Below are positions 1 to 11,211 of a stretch of DNA of 64,000 nt, piece by piece. The notes under the pieces were generated by a model. The model saw nothing but the letters and a program-made list of their open reading frames with translations. It had not been told where the DNA came from and ran no database searches. Every line of letters starts with the position of its first letter. The stretch's first letter is position 1. Both the position numbers and the translations under genes were made by a program. The stretch comes from Cocos nucifera. Its lineage: Eukaryota; Streptophyta; Magnoliopsida; Arecales; Arecaceae. The stretch spans positions 1-64,000 of the forward strand of contig QRFJ01004307.1 of assembly GCA_006176705.1 (NCBI GenBank), in the 5' to 3' direction.

Positions 1-1792
1 TTCAGATAAGTGGCATTGGAAAGCAGATTAAGCTTGATAGAAAGTCTCACAAGTGAAAGAGCTAAGGACTAAGTGGAACCAAATCAGGTTGAGCCAATAA
101 GAAACACTACCTCCTCACCTCGTAGATCGGAAAGAGTTTCTGTCCCCCTGAAAGATACTTAGGTATTATTTCAGAGGGACGTAGAGGAAATGTTTCCTCA
201 TAGGTAATGGTGCTCATGGTGATGATCCCAAAACCTACAACGAGGCGATATCAGATATCGACTCCGAGAAATGGCTTGAGGCAATGAAGTCAGAGATCGA
301 CTCGATGCACTCAAACCAAGTCTGGATCTTGGTAGATACACAGAAGGTATAGTACCAATTGGTATAATGGATCTTCAAGAGAAAGATTGGTGCAGATGGA
401 AATGTGGAGACATTCAAGGCTAGATTGGTGGCAAAAGATTATAGTCAACGTGAAGGCATTGACTATCAGGATACCTTTTCCCCAGTAGCTATGCTAAAAT
501 CCATCCGCACATTGCTTGCCGTTGCAGCCTATTTCGATTATGAAAATATGGCAAATGGATGTGAAAACGGCATTCCTAATGGATATCTTGAGGAAGATAT
601 CATATATGGGAACAGCCGCTAGGTTTCACATCCAGTGATACTGATCACAAGGTTTGTAAGCTGCAAAGGTCCATATATGGACTTAAGCAAGCATCTCGGA
701 GCTGGAACACCGTTTCAATGGATATTGATCAAAAAGTTGGTTTCATCAAAAATGAAGAGGAACCATGTGTTTCTCAAAGGGTCAGTGGGAGCGCTGCTGT
801 CTTCCTCATATTGTATGTGGAGACATCCTCCTTATTGGGAATGATATTCCCATGTTGACATCAGTCAAGATGTGGTTGTCCAAGGAATTCTCCATGAAAA
901 GACCTAGGTGAAACATCTTTATTCTAGGAATTAAGGTTATAGAGATAGACCGAATAGAATGCTAGGACTTCACAGAAGATGTACATAGAGGAAGTACTAA
1001 AGAGGTTTAGTATGGAAAACTCTAAGAGGGGATTAAATACCTTCAGACATGGTATTCATCTTTCCAAGAAGATGTGCCCACAGCACACCTGAGGAAATAG
1101 AACGCATGAGCAAGATCCCTTATGCTTCTGCAATAGGGAGCCTCATGTTTGCCATGCTATGTTACGACCTGATATAGCCCATGCTGTGAGTGTCACAAGT
1201 TGATATCAGTCAAATCCAGGTGAAGAACATTGACTTTTGTGAAATGTATCCTTAAGTACTTGAGAAGAACTAAGGATAATGAATGTTGGTCTTTGGTAAT
1301 GGAGAACTCCAAGTTCAAGGATACACAGACTCGGACTTCATGTCTGATATTAGATGATCGAAAGTCGACATCTGGAAGTCTGTTTGTGTGCAATGGTGGG
1401 AGCTGTCAGCTGGAGAGTTCCAAGCAAACTGTGATAGCAGATTCCACCATGAAAGACAGAATATATAGCTGCATCAGAGGCTGCAAAGGAAGCATTTTGG
1501 TACAAGAAGTTGCTGCAGAAATTAGAGTAATGCCATCAGATGCATTCCCTCTTTACTGCGACAACAATGGCGCCATAGCCTTGCTAAGGGAGCCGAGGTC
1601 TCACCAAGAAGACAAGCACATTGAGCGGCGATATCATCTCATCCGCGATTATTCTTGAGAAAGATTACGTTGAGGTCAAGAGAGTCAACTCCGTAGATAA
1701 TGTGGCAGACCCACTTACAAAGCCGTTGGGACAGCAGAAGATCGAAGCCCACCTTGAGAAGAGGGACTTAGACTTGTAGCCAATTGCTTTAG
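1..1792 (+). pseudogene. pol: Copia-A pol remnant: reverse transcriptase and RNase H, frameshifted
   Basis: This is the C-terminal half of a Copia polyprotein, which makes cDNA from the element's RNA in virus-like particles. Recognisable pieces in order are the start of RT (FKARLVAKDYSQREGIDYQD near 410-470), the SIYGLKQASRSW-type region (near 670-710), the RT active site (near 814) and RNase H (DSTM near 1440, LYCDNNGAIAL near 1553, and HIERRYHLIRDY near 1618). The reading frame is broken many times by single-base indels. The active-site YVDD is destroyed by the loss of one base near 820. The frame closes with TAG at 1790, followed by a purine-rich tract (AAGTGGAGA) and the 3' LTR. It is not functional. 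Confidence 0.9.
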
Positions 1793-1805
1793 GACAAGTG
1801 GAGAT

Positions 1806-4074
1806 TGTTAGATATATGTGCCCTAGAAGCCAGAATTGGCTGACACTTGTAATACACTTCTAGGGCAAAATTATAATTTGACTATAATTAATAAAATGGG
1901 TTTTTTCTATCACACCTATGTATTTAGTGTCTGTGATACATCCTTTGAGTTAATGGTAATGATAATTCATATTTTCAAGAGTTGAAAATTTAAAAGACAT
2001 GAATAATCATTATTAACTCATAAACAGCTCCCGACCATAGATCATACACAGGATGGTGATTGATCCGGAAGGTTGGTTTACGAATCGCTTCTCTTTAGTA
2101 TATGAGTCTTGAGTTCTACGGTGTGGAGACATCGGAGCGAGAGTACAGGTACTTGTTAGAGAACGAGGGCACTGAGCATGAACCACCTCGAGTAGTCATT
2201 AGGGAGTCTAACCTTCTCGTCATGACTGACTCGATGCTGTAGTAGTGTATCTGGTTCTTTGACCTGAGATGCATCGGCAGTTCACCTTGAGGTGTTATAG
2301 TTTGACTACACCATTACTCGGTCTCCTAGCCATATGGAACCCTGAGGTGTATATTGGCTATAGCATGTTCATTGTAGGAACTGGATTGCATCAAGATGGG
2401 ATCTTATCTACCTCGGTGGTAGAGGAGCAGCCCTATGATAATCATTGAGAATCAAGTCTTGAAGCCCATGGCCATGGCAGAGTGAAATAATAGAAAGAGT
2501 TTCTATTTAGATTTTCACATTGGACTCGAATCGAATGATTATATCATATGACAGAGACTAGGGTTTGATGAGTTTACCTTAACCCTAATCTGATCGGGGC
2601 TCAAGATAGAAAAACTTAATCACATAGGTAGCTGCACCAAGAAGTTCGCATTCAGCTCTGATGGGTTGCCACCATATACTCCTAGGTGTCACTGGTGGAT
2701 TTTGGGAGCAATTAGAATGATTTAGATGATCGATCATTCTAGCTGTTCGAATCAGAAAGAGTTCTGATCCATCGAAAGGAGTTTCGATGATGTCTATGAA
2801 GAGATCATGACATATCCCATTAGCATAATACAGAACTAAACCTAACGGGGTCAACAAAGAAGGGTTTGAATCTGGTGATCATCAATTGAACTGATCTAGT
2901 TCAATTGATCTGAATGAGATTCAATTAGGTTCAAGGAAATCGTGCTAGCACTCGATTGAACCTAACGTTCTTCTTCTACTATCACAAATAAGTTGTCCTG
3001 ACTGAGCCAAAGAAGTTTGTGCTCAATCAGAGGCCTTCATATGGTCTAACTGGAGGTTGTCCAAGTTAGAGAAGGTTGTCTTATTTTATAAGACATGACC
3101 TACCATTTTTGGTCACCTGCCATTTTTGGTCCTTTGACTTTGGTCAAAAGTTGACCTTTGACTGGTCAAATGTTGATCATAGATACTTTGACTTTTGTCC
3201 ACGTGTCACACACCTATTGGAGAACTGGTGGGGGCCTGTCCCCTTGCCAGAACCTGGCAAGGAGAAGGGTGCATGCCAAGGATGGCGTGAGCCCAAGTTG
3301 GAGGCGCCTTGGAGTCCTTGTTGGACAAGGACTCCACCTCCCTTTTGGATTCCAATCAGAGTTCTACTAAGAATCCAGTTTGACTGGTCTTAGGCGCCCT
3401 CTAAGGAGGAATCCAGGGGTCTCTATTCCAACCAATCAGATTTAGATCTGATTTCATAAAGGGTTGTGATTGGTTGAGAGGAAGAGGAGTTGGATCATGC
3501 TTAGTCTATAAATAAGACCCTGCACCCAACTCAAATGCTAATGAAATTCAATAGAGATTTCCCACGCCCCAAGGCTGCCTCTCCCCTCTTCCTCCATGCC
3601 TAAACTTCTCCTCCTTCTCCTCTCCACATCCAAAAGGGTTTTGGACTTAGGTTGGTGCGTTCCAGATCAAAAGAAGAAGGCTGCACTACTGCAAAAGGAT
3701 GACTGCAGATCTTCAAAAGAGTTTTGAAGATCCTCCAGATCAGATCCAGATTTGATTTTTGGAGGCATGATAGAGAAGAAGAGGATCTCCAGATCCAACT
3801 CGAGTGGATACCGGTAGAGGCCAGGCGCTTGCATGGCTAGATCCAGAACCTTCCGCTGCAATCAGGATCATCTACAGGGTAATAGGATTACCCAAATCAG
3901 GTAAATTAAATTTGATTTAATTTATCTTATTTTATTTTATTTATTAAAATAATAAGAATCAGATCTGAAACATATCACGATCTGATTGGGATCAAGAAAA
4001 AAATTTTTGAAATATATCTCTTGATCTGATCAGATCTGGACGAACCTGGATCGGGAAATCAGGATTTCCCTTCA
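1806..4074 (+). repeat. 3' LTR of Copia-A
   Basis: This LTR of about 2.27 kb starts TGTTAGATATATG and ends TTTCCCTTCA. By eye it matches both Copia-D LTRs along its whole length. It carries a TATA box, a leader rich in CTCT and TCTCC, and a CAG|GTAAAT splice-donor-like site at 3900/3901. No gene lies inside it; short open frames here are chance frames in the LTR. Confidence 0.92.
3507..3514 (+). promoter_or_regulatory. TATA box of the Copia-A LTR
   Basis: TATAAATA stands in the same place as the TATA boxes of the Copia-D LTRs (44964 and 53077). It is followed by AAGACCCTGC, a conserved stretch likely to hold the transcription start. Promoter activity is inferred from sequence only. Confidence 0.7.
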
Positions 4075-4694
4075 AATATCGCCCATGCTGTGAGTGTCAC
4101 GAGTAGATATCAGTTGAATCCAGATGAAGAGCACTGTACTTCTGTGAAATGTATTCTTAAGTACTTGGGAAGGACTAAGGATATGTTCTTGATTTTTGGT
4201 AATGGAGAACTCCAAGTCTAGGGTTATACATACTTATATTTTATGTCTGATATAGATGATCGAAAGTTGACATCTGATAGTCTGTTTATGTGTAATGATG
4301 GTATTGTCAGCTGAAAGAGTTTTAAGCAGACTATGATAGCAAATTCCATCATGGAAACAGAGTACATTGCTGTATCGAAAGCTGCAAAGGAGGCATTGTA
4401 GTATAAGAAGTTCACCGTAGAACTTAAAGTGATACCATCAGATGCCGTCCCTTTGTACTGCGATAATAATGGTGCCATAGCCCTAGCTAAGGAGCCGACG
4501 TCTCATTAGAAATCCAAGCACATTGAGCAGTGATTCCATCTCATCCACGATTACTTCGAGAAGGGTTATGTCGAGGTCAAGAGAGTCGACTTGACAGACA
4601 ATGTGGTAGATCCACTGACGAAGCCTTAGGCCAGTAGAAGATCGAAGCCCACCTTGAGAAGATGGGACTTAGATTTGTAGCCAATTGGCTTTAG
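4075..4694 (+). pseudogene. pol: Copia RNase H fragment
   Basis: This is the C-terminal RNase H of a Copia polyprotein. It shows the HAVSVTSR-like start, a decayed DSDF-type segment near 4235, a METEYIA-like catalytic stretch near 4350, YCDNNGAIALAKEP near 4456-4497 and a decayed HIEQ segment near 4518. Several stops (for example TAG near 4400 and 4508) and frameshifts break it. It is followed by the polypurine tract AAGTGGGAG at 4698-4706 and then the LTR. Confidence 0.85.
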
Positions 4695-4708
4695 GTCAAG
4701 TGGGAGTT

Positions 4709-6978
4709 TGTTAGATGTGTGTCCTAGAAGCTAGATAGGCTAACACTTGTAATAAACTTTTAAAGATAATTTTATAATTTTGACTATAAATTAATAAAAA
4801 GATTATTTTCTATTATAGTGAGTATTTTAAGTATATATAATACATCCTTCGAGTTAATGGTAATGATAATTCATATTTTTAAAGAGTTGAAAATTTAGGA
4901 CATAAATTTTCATAATTAACTCATAAACTACTTCTGATTATGGGATCATCACGAGGATGGTGATTGATCCATAAGGATGACATACGATCACTTTCTTTGA
5001 GTAGATGAGTCTTGAGTCTATGATATGGAGATACCGGAGTGAGAGTATAGGTACTCGTTAGAGAACAAGGGCACTGAGTGTGACCATCTCGAGCAATCAT
5101 AAGGAAGTCTACCTTCTCGTCAATGATTGGCTCGATGTTGCAGTAGTGTGTCTAGTTCTTTGACCTGAGGTACATCAGTAATTTACCTTGAGGATGTTGT
5201 AGTTTAACTACACCATAACTTGATCTCCTGCCATTCAGAACCTTGAGGTGTATGTTGGCTATAGTATGTTCATTGTAGGAATTGGATTGCACCAATAAGG
5301 GATCTATCTACCTCGGTAGATGAGGAGTGGCCCTATGGTAATCATGAGAATCGAGTTCATAAGCCCATGGCCATGGCAGAGTGAAGATGATAGAAAGAGT
5401 TTCTATAAACGATTTCCATAGGACTCGAATCGAATGATTAATTCATATGACGGATATTGATTTTGATGAGTTCACCTTAATCCTAATCCTATTGGAGCTC
5501 AAGATAGAAGAACCTAATAGCATAGGTAGCTGCACCGAGAGGTTCACTTTCAGTTCTAATGTGTTTCCACCATATATTGTTAGGTGTCATTGATAGATTT
5601 TTGGAGCAATTAAAATGATTTTGATCATCGATCATTCTAATTGTACGAATCAGAAAAGTTCTGATCCATCGAAAGGTGTTTAGATGATGTCGATGATGGA
5701 GATCATGACATGTCTTATTACCATATAGAACTAAACCTAACTGGGTCACACAAATAAGGGTTTGGGTCTGGATGTCATCAATTGAGCTAACTGAGTTCGA
5801 TTGATTTGGATTAGATCCAATCAGGTTCAAGGTAATCATGCTGGCACACGATTGAGCCTAACTTTCTCCTTCTATAATCTTTCTAATTCATCGCAGTCGA
5901 GTCAAATTTGATTTGACTTATTCCTATATCTTGAATGAGTTTATTTTTATCTGACTAAAAATAAGTTTAGGTTAGATTAATTATGAAAATTAAATTCATT
6001 CCTAGTGCAATTAGACTAGGGTTAATAGTTAACCCAATTGAGAGAATTGAGGGTCACATGATCAGAGAATTTTAAAAAATTCTTTAAAAAATATTTTGCT
6101 GTAATTTTTGGATATGTGATAGGACACGAGATATGCTTTAGGTGTGTAGTTGTTCGTGATTTTTGGAGGTGCCTTGACTAGGTTTTGATAGAGTTTGATT
6201 TGGATTAAACTCTTAAGGGAAGAGTCTTAGACGCACATGGACTCTTCCTTATCCTTTCATGCTGCCACCTTCTAGATGGATTTTTGGCATCAAAATCAAA
6301 TGAGATTTAGGGTTTTTCATGGAGATCAGGTCTAGGAGTCTCAATGGTCAAATTACTAAGGTTTCTGATCGAAAAGGGACTGTATATGGCACTATGTCTA
6401 GTATAAGAACTCTTCTCTTGAAATTACCTAAACAAAATTTATTTTTTCCGCACCTAAAGGAGCCTTTCCTCTGATATCTAAACCCCCTTTATCCTTTCTC
6501 ACCCTCTGTTCTACATGCCTAAAAAGTTAGGCACAAATCTGAGTTGAAGGTCCAAGGTTTTTGGCACAAGATTCAGCATCTATGCGACGATATTCGTAAG
6601 ACGAACAGGCTGCCCTCAAAAGTTATTTTGAAGGATTTTCAAATCAGATCCTAATCTAATTTTTGGAGGAGAGATTCATGAGGAGAAAATATTCAGATCC
6701 TGTCTGAGTAGATACTAGTAGAGGATAGGCATGTGTGTGGCTCCTTCTACAACATTAGGAATCAATAGGATCATCGTAGGATAATTAGATTTACCAAATT
6801 AGGTTCTTGAAATTAAATTTGATTTAATTTTATTTTTAAGTTTTAATATCAGATCTCTATGATCAGATCTGAGAAGTCTCAAATCTAATTAAAATTTTAG
6901 AAAAAAAATTTTAAAACATTTCTTCAGACCCAATCAGATCTAAATAATCCTGTGCCGAAAAAATAGGTTTTTCCTTCA
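4709..6978 (+). repeat. 3' LTR of the older Copia
   Basis: The LTR runs TGTTAGATGTGTG to TTCCTTCA, about 2.27 kb. The first half aligns with all other Angela-like LTRs in the window. The second half (from about 5870) is closer to the Copia-B LTR (compare 32900 onward and 62420 onward). A TATA-like TATAAGAA lies near 6412. No coding content. Confidence 0.88.
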
Positions 6979-7860
6979 GAAAACAAGCATAATTCATAAT
7001 CTACTAGGAGAAAGAATTAGATACCTCATTAGTTACTAAAAAGACACCATCACTACCTTCTGTATTGCTACTGGCCATCACCATAATAGCATGTATCCGA
7101 TCTTTGAGTTATGAGAAATCCTTGACTCAATGTCCTAACTCATCGCACCGGTAGCACCTATTTTTGCTCTTGTCCCTCGTCTTGGACTTGGACCGCCCAC
7201 CTCACGATCTCTTGCTGCTCCATCTTCTGCCACCATCATCTCCAATGATCATCAGGGCCGAGTTGTCACCTAATCTTTAGACTTGATTATTTTGCTTGAG
7301 AACCTCATTCTGGAGTAGTTCAGAAGTCACCTCTTCCATCTTGATGGTGCTCTTACCTAAAAGAAGAGCAGTCACCAAAGAGTCGAAAGAGGGTGGAAGC
7401 GATGATGGCAAGACTAGTGCCTTAGTCTTCTCCTCAATTTTTTTGCCAAACACTGAGGAGGTTGGTAAGGATCTTCTAGAACTTGGATAGATACTTCTGC
7501 ATGCTCTGACCTTCATCCATCCGTAGCTAATAGAACTATCTCTAAAGAAATAGCATGTTGATGAGCAACATTATCATGTACAACTCCTCGAGCTTCGACC
7601 ACAGTACCATCGAAGAAGTCTCACCAAGTATATGGATCATCACATCATCCATTAGGTACAAGCAGATTATGCTCACCACTTACATTTGGATCCAGTTTCA
7701 ATCTTTCACCTCAATGGTGGCTGGCATCTTCTTGTACAAGAGAGCATCGATCAATTCATGTTGAATGAAAACATCCTTTATCCTTGCTTGCCATAAGGAG
7801 AAATTATCCTTTCAATTGAACCTGTTGATCTCCACCTTGATTGCACTTGTCTTCTCTATA
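6979..7860 (-). pseudogene. gag: Copia gag remnant, minus strand
   Basis: Translated on the minus strand, this shows the usual order of a Copia Gag. First comes an LWQARIKDVFIQHEL segment near 7790, then a KMPAT-W stretch near 7720. A LVLPSSLPPSFDSLVTALLL segment follows at about 7420-7350, then a TIKMEEVTSELLQNEVLKQ helix near 7330-7280. Last is a decayed CCHC zinc knuckle near 7135-7165 (CYRCDELGH, followed by a stop, with the last cysteine position reading Phe). Gag would form the particle shell and the knuckle would bind RNA. Stops and frameshifts are frequent. The C-terminal part was lost to the insertion at 6978. Confidence 0.8.
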
Positions 7861-7941
7861 TTCTTCAATATTTATTATCACTACTGCAATCCGCACTTCG
7901 GTATCGTCTAGTTGTAATATAAATTATTATGGTATCAACTT

Positions 7942-7953
7942 GCTCTGATATCA
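7942..7953 (-). other. Primer binding site of the minus-strand Copia
   Basis: The minus strand reads TGATATCAGAGC, one base from TGGTATCAGAGC, the complement of the 3' end of initiator tRNA-Met that Copia elements use to prime cDNA. It lies five bases inside the LTR edge at 7959, which fixes the strand of the element. Confidence 0.75.
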
Positions 7954-7958
7954 ATTAT

Positions 7959-8985
7959 TGGAGATCTTGTACCAGAATATTATGATAAAAAGAAAAAAAA
8001 AATAAAAAAATACAATCAAGTATGTGGATCAGCCTAAAGGCTTATCTTCATGAGGCATGCAAAGTTTTACTATAAAAAAAAATAAATATAAGAAGAGATT
8101 ACACACTCTCAACACTCATATACAATCCTATCAACTAGAAGCTATCCTTACAAAGCTCTCTCTTCAAGACCTCCTGAAATGACTACAATCTACTACCTAG
8201 CTATTTGCCTGGAGCCTCCTGCTCGTGCTATCTGCTAGCGCCCTTTGATGCCATCTACCATCTTAGATCTCAGCCAAAACTACCACCACCTCTTAGTCTG
8301 CTATTATAGGCCTTTTAAAGACTTTAGATAGGATTTAATCTGAGTCCAAGATGAAGTCCTGACTCAATTTCAACTCAAATAGTGTCCCAACCATTGGCTA
8401 TCGACTGGTTGCTTGATTGTGCATCATTGCACTCAGATCAAGCCATAAACCATTGGCCACCATTTAATCAAAGCCAAGAATGAACTGCACCCATCCGATC
8501 ACATTCTGGTCAATGAAAAATCTCATGGACCACATGAAATGCATGGGGAAAGGCCTGGTGGTCCATACCTCATGCATGGATCGTGTGACACAACCATGGG
8601 CTGCCTGCCAGCACGCCCGCTAGGCAGCACTTGCAAGTTGCCCACATGCATGCTCATGCATTCTGGGCTTGTGAGCACTGGGCCGTGCGCCTAGGCCATG
8701 CCCACATGTGGCTGGCCCGCACGCCTGGGTTGCACCCACACATAGCTGGCCCACATGCCTATGCCCGCCAGGACTGGTCCTTAAGCAGGCTTGCTACTTA
8801 TAGGCCCCACTTCAGTGATCCATAAACCATACCAGCCTGCTACTTGTCTTTTTTTGCATGTTTCTCCTCCATCTAAACTCCAATTGCGATGTTCTTGGGC
8901 TCATTGGACTTCATTTATCATCCTGAACCTTGCTATAGGCTTATTGTGGAAGAATTTGAGGCATTTTCCTCAATAATGGGGCCAC
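7959..8985 (-). repeat. 5' LTR of the minus-strand Copia (outer edge uncertain)
   Basis: The inner edge is set by the primer site. On the minus strand, TATA-like CCTATAATAG occurs near 8290 and TATAAGTAG near 8795, and a GTGTAATCTCTTCTTAT stretch near 8085-8105 resembles an R/U5 end. Sequence 8560-8800 is GC-richer with repeated GCCCACATG and GCCCGC blocks. I could not find the outer TG/CA end or a target duplication. Confidence 0.5.
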
Positions 8986-9189
8986 TAGTAACCCTATAGT
9001 CACATGGGGCAATGCTCGAATCTCAGAGTCAGTGGCATGGTACAGAACTTGCCCAACTCATGGCACCTCCAACTTGACCAATGGATAAAGAGCTCATCCA
9101 CATTCAGAGCCACTCATAAGTATTATATCTTCACTAAATATGTTTAAAATTTAGCTATTTTAGAGACTAACATTTATTATTTAAAATTA

Positions 9190-10700
9190 ATTTTGCAGCA
9201 TTTTTACATAGCTTGGGGTGCCTCATGTGGTCACTGAGATTATCTGATGATAGATGCTGAGGCCAATGATTGAGTTCTCCAATTGGCCATCGAGGGCTCA
9301 TTATGCAGCTTGGGAGATGTTCTTGGTAAGTCAAAGATGTTTAATTTCTAAATTCATGGTAGGTTTGTATTCTATTTATTAATACATGGTTACTTCTACT
9401 TGCAAGCATACTATCAATTTGAGACTTCTCAAGATGAGGAGGCTGATCATCGAACCTTCGAGGAGGTGGCCATACAGAGGTTTCGGGATGGGCTGTATAG
9501 CCTTCAATAGTCTGCTAGATAGCACTCTAATTCTGAGTCACCATTGGACTGAAAGTCTTACATAAATCACTGGATGCAGGCGGACATATAGGAGGCCCTC
9601 TGCGACTAGTGAAGCACTAAAGAGTACTCTGATAGGTGACAAAAGGCATAGTAGAATCGGTTCATTCGGCAACATCTGATCATCAATACTGGTAGCTCCA
9701 TTGGTACACATGTTGTGATTGATAGATTGCTAAAAATTCTACACTTAAATTAATTTCATATTATATTGATCATATATATATTATAATTAATTTAATTTTA
9801 TTATTTATTTATTATAGATAGAGTAATTAGGTTGTGCACTAGGATAGCATAGATATGGAAGGGCACACACCAGTCTAGAAGGATTGGTGATTATTGAGAT
9901 CCTCGATCTTAATAGATCACGGTAACAACTTAAAACATTATTTATTAAATTTTTATATATACTAATATGTATGGACTAATAAATTTTTAAACTATAGAGA
10001 TAAATTATACGGAGTATCTCATAATGCAACATGGCAAGGGCCCATCCTCTTAGCCCCTTCATGACCTCGAGGGATGGCTTAGGGCCACTAGAGAGGTGAG
10101 TAGGAGTCGGGTCATAGGATTCGACGACAGCTTCGATCCTCCAGTAACTCGATATTCTTCATCGACATCGTCCTCTTAGGGCTCGATGACTTAGACGTGG
10201 AGTGATGCACATATGGAGGAGGTTCTGCAGAGACTTTGGAGCTAGCGATCTTAGAGTTTTCGAGATGCCATCCGTGATATAGTTATTAAGATTCTCCGAG
10301 ACTCATATCTATGCGATCAACTGGGGTCATTATCATAGCCATTGCAATAAGTCTAGCTATAATTTTTTTATTTATTTTAAATTTTTATATTTAGAAGCTT
10401 CATATATTTAGGCTTGAGTTTGAAAAGAAGATCTAGAGTATAAAAATTCAATCTAACCATCCAATCAATGGATCGAGGGTGTCTATAGCTTCGTATCATC
10501 GAATGAAATGTATAGGAATAATATGTTCGAGAATTGAAGTAGTACATCAAAATATACATCTCTGTATTGAAACTTATTAATAATATTTTATTCTTTTATT
10601 ATAGAATGCTGGGACATCTAGCTCTCATCCACTAGCTATAGGAGAGGATGTACAGGAGCAGAAGGACGATGAGGAGGATCTATTTTTTTTTAATACGTAT
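9190..10700 (+). pseudogene. CACTA TNP-like protein, C-terminal exons, degraded
   Basis: Fragments of a plant En/Spm-type protein (resembling Pfam family Plant transposase Ptta/En/Spm, PF03004) are spread over exons separated by AT-rich introns. One exon near 9640-9715 encodes NRFIRQH...NTGSSIGTHV, like the family's NR...H..GS motif. The next, near 9870-9920, encodes RAHTSLEGLVI. A third, near 10005-10330, encodes LEGWLRATREVSRSRVIGFD. The last, near 10606-10680, encodes SSHPLAIGEDVQEQ and an acidic tail. The same exons recur at 31340-32250. Many stops make it a pseudogene. In living elements this protein works with the transposase at the subterminal repeats. The family call is by motif only. 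Confidence 0.6.
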
Positions 10701-10879
10701 ATAATTTTGATACTTACAAAATAGTATAAATTTATAAAATTATATAACTTATATTTTTAATATAATAAAATTAATTTTATATTTATAATTTTGTTAAATA
10801 AATATTATTTTATTATAACAAGTTTTAAAAAATATTTTTACTTATTTTTATTATTAAAATAGACATTAAAATATTTAAA

Positions 10880-11211
10880 TATGATTTTTTAAAAAAATTA
10901 AAAACTATTAGTGATGGCAAATACCATCGCTAATAGTTTTTTAAAATTTTAATTAAAAAAATAAAAAATTATTAGCGATGGCGATAAAACTACCATCGCT
11001 AATAGTTTTTTATTTATTTTTTATTAAAAAATTAAAATTATTAGTGATAAAATTTTGTCGCTAATTATCTTCATTAGCGATGGCTAAATTGCCATCACTA
11101 ATAATGATAATTAACAAGATTAGTTGTGATGCTTTTTATTGATGACATTTTGTTGCTAATAGTATTAGCGACGGTACTTAACCATCGCTAATAGTTTTTT
11201 TTCTTATAGTG
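10880..11211. repeat. CACTA-1 right subterminal repeats and TIR
   Basis: At least four palindromic units of the form TTAGCGATGG-spacer-CCATCGCTAA are separated by A/T-rich runs and end in the CACTA tip at 11207-11211. Such repeats are the binding sites for the TNP protein in known CACTA elements; here that role is inferred. Confidence 0.85.

Larger units (their letters stand above)
1..4074 (+). mobile_element. Copia-A: 3' part of an Angela-like Ty1/copia element
   Basis: The window opens inside pol of a Copia element, just downstream of its integrase, and runs through RT and RNase H into a complete 3' LTR. It is close in sequence to the corresponding part of Copia-D (about 49565-53648), so both belong to one recent subfamily. 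The element ends TTCA at 4074, where the sequence switches directly to the RNase H region of another, older Copia. It therefore inserted into that copy. The expected 5-bp duplication copy on the right is AATAT at 4075-4079, but the left copy is outside the window and cannot be checked. Confidence 0.9.
4075..6978 (+). mobile_element. Older Copia remnant: RNase H end plus 3' LTR, host of Copia-A
   Basis: Directly after the Copia-A LTR the sequence resumes in pol (ATATCGCCCATGCTGTGAG), at the codons that Copia-D has near 50746. The rest of this older element lies to the left of the window. It ends with a 2.27-kb LTR of a different subfamily (TGTTAGATGTGTG start). Right of 6978 the sequence becomes a minus-strand Copia gag, so this element probably inserted into that one. 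Confidence 0.85.
6979..8985 (-). mobile_element. Minus-strand Copia remnant (gag, primer site, 5' LTR)
   Basis: Read on the minus strand this gives an LTR, a primer binding site and an N-terminal gag. The gag is unlike that of the Angela-like elements and looks like the common short-LTR Copia type (Tork/Ale-like, lineage uncertain). It is cut on the left by the older Copia at 6978. The right end, which is the element's 5' terminus, could not be placed precisely; 8985 is an estimate from where CACTA-like sequence begins. Confidence 0.7.
8986..11211 (+). mobile_element. CACTA-1: right half of a CACTA (En/Spm) transposon
   Basis: The right end reads CTTATAGTG (the complement starts CACTATAAGAAAA), matching the left tip of the second CACTA at 17154. 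It is preceded by a field of TTAGCGATGG/CCATCGCTAA palindromes and a degraded TNP-type gene that is also present in CACTA-2. The left end is outside the window or hidden by nested insertions. The three bases after the end are AAG, the candidate target duplication. Confidence 0.8.

Noticed and set aside
8560..8800. GC-richer block with GCCCACATG repeats as a possible gene
   Set aside because: Only short frames without motifs; more likely U3 of the minus-strand Copia LTR.
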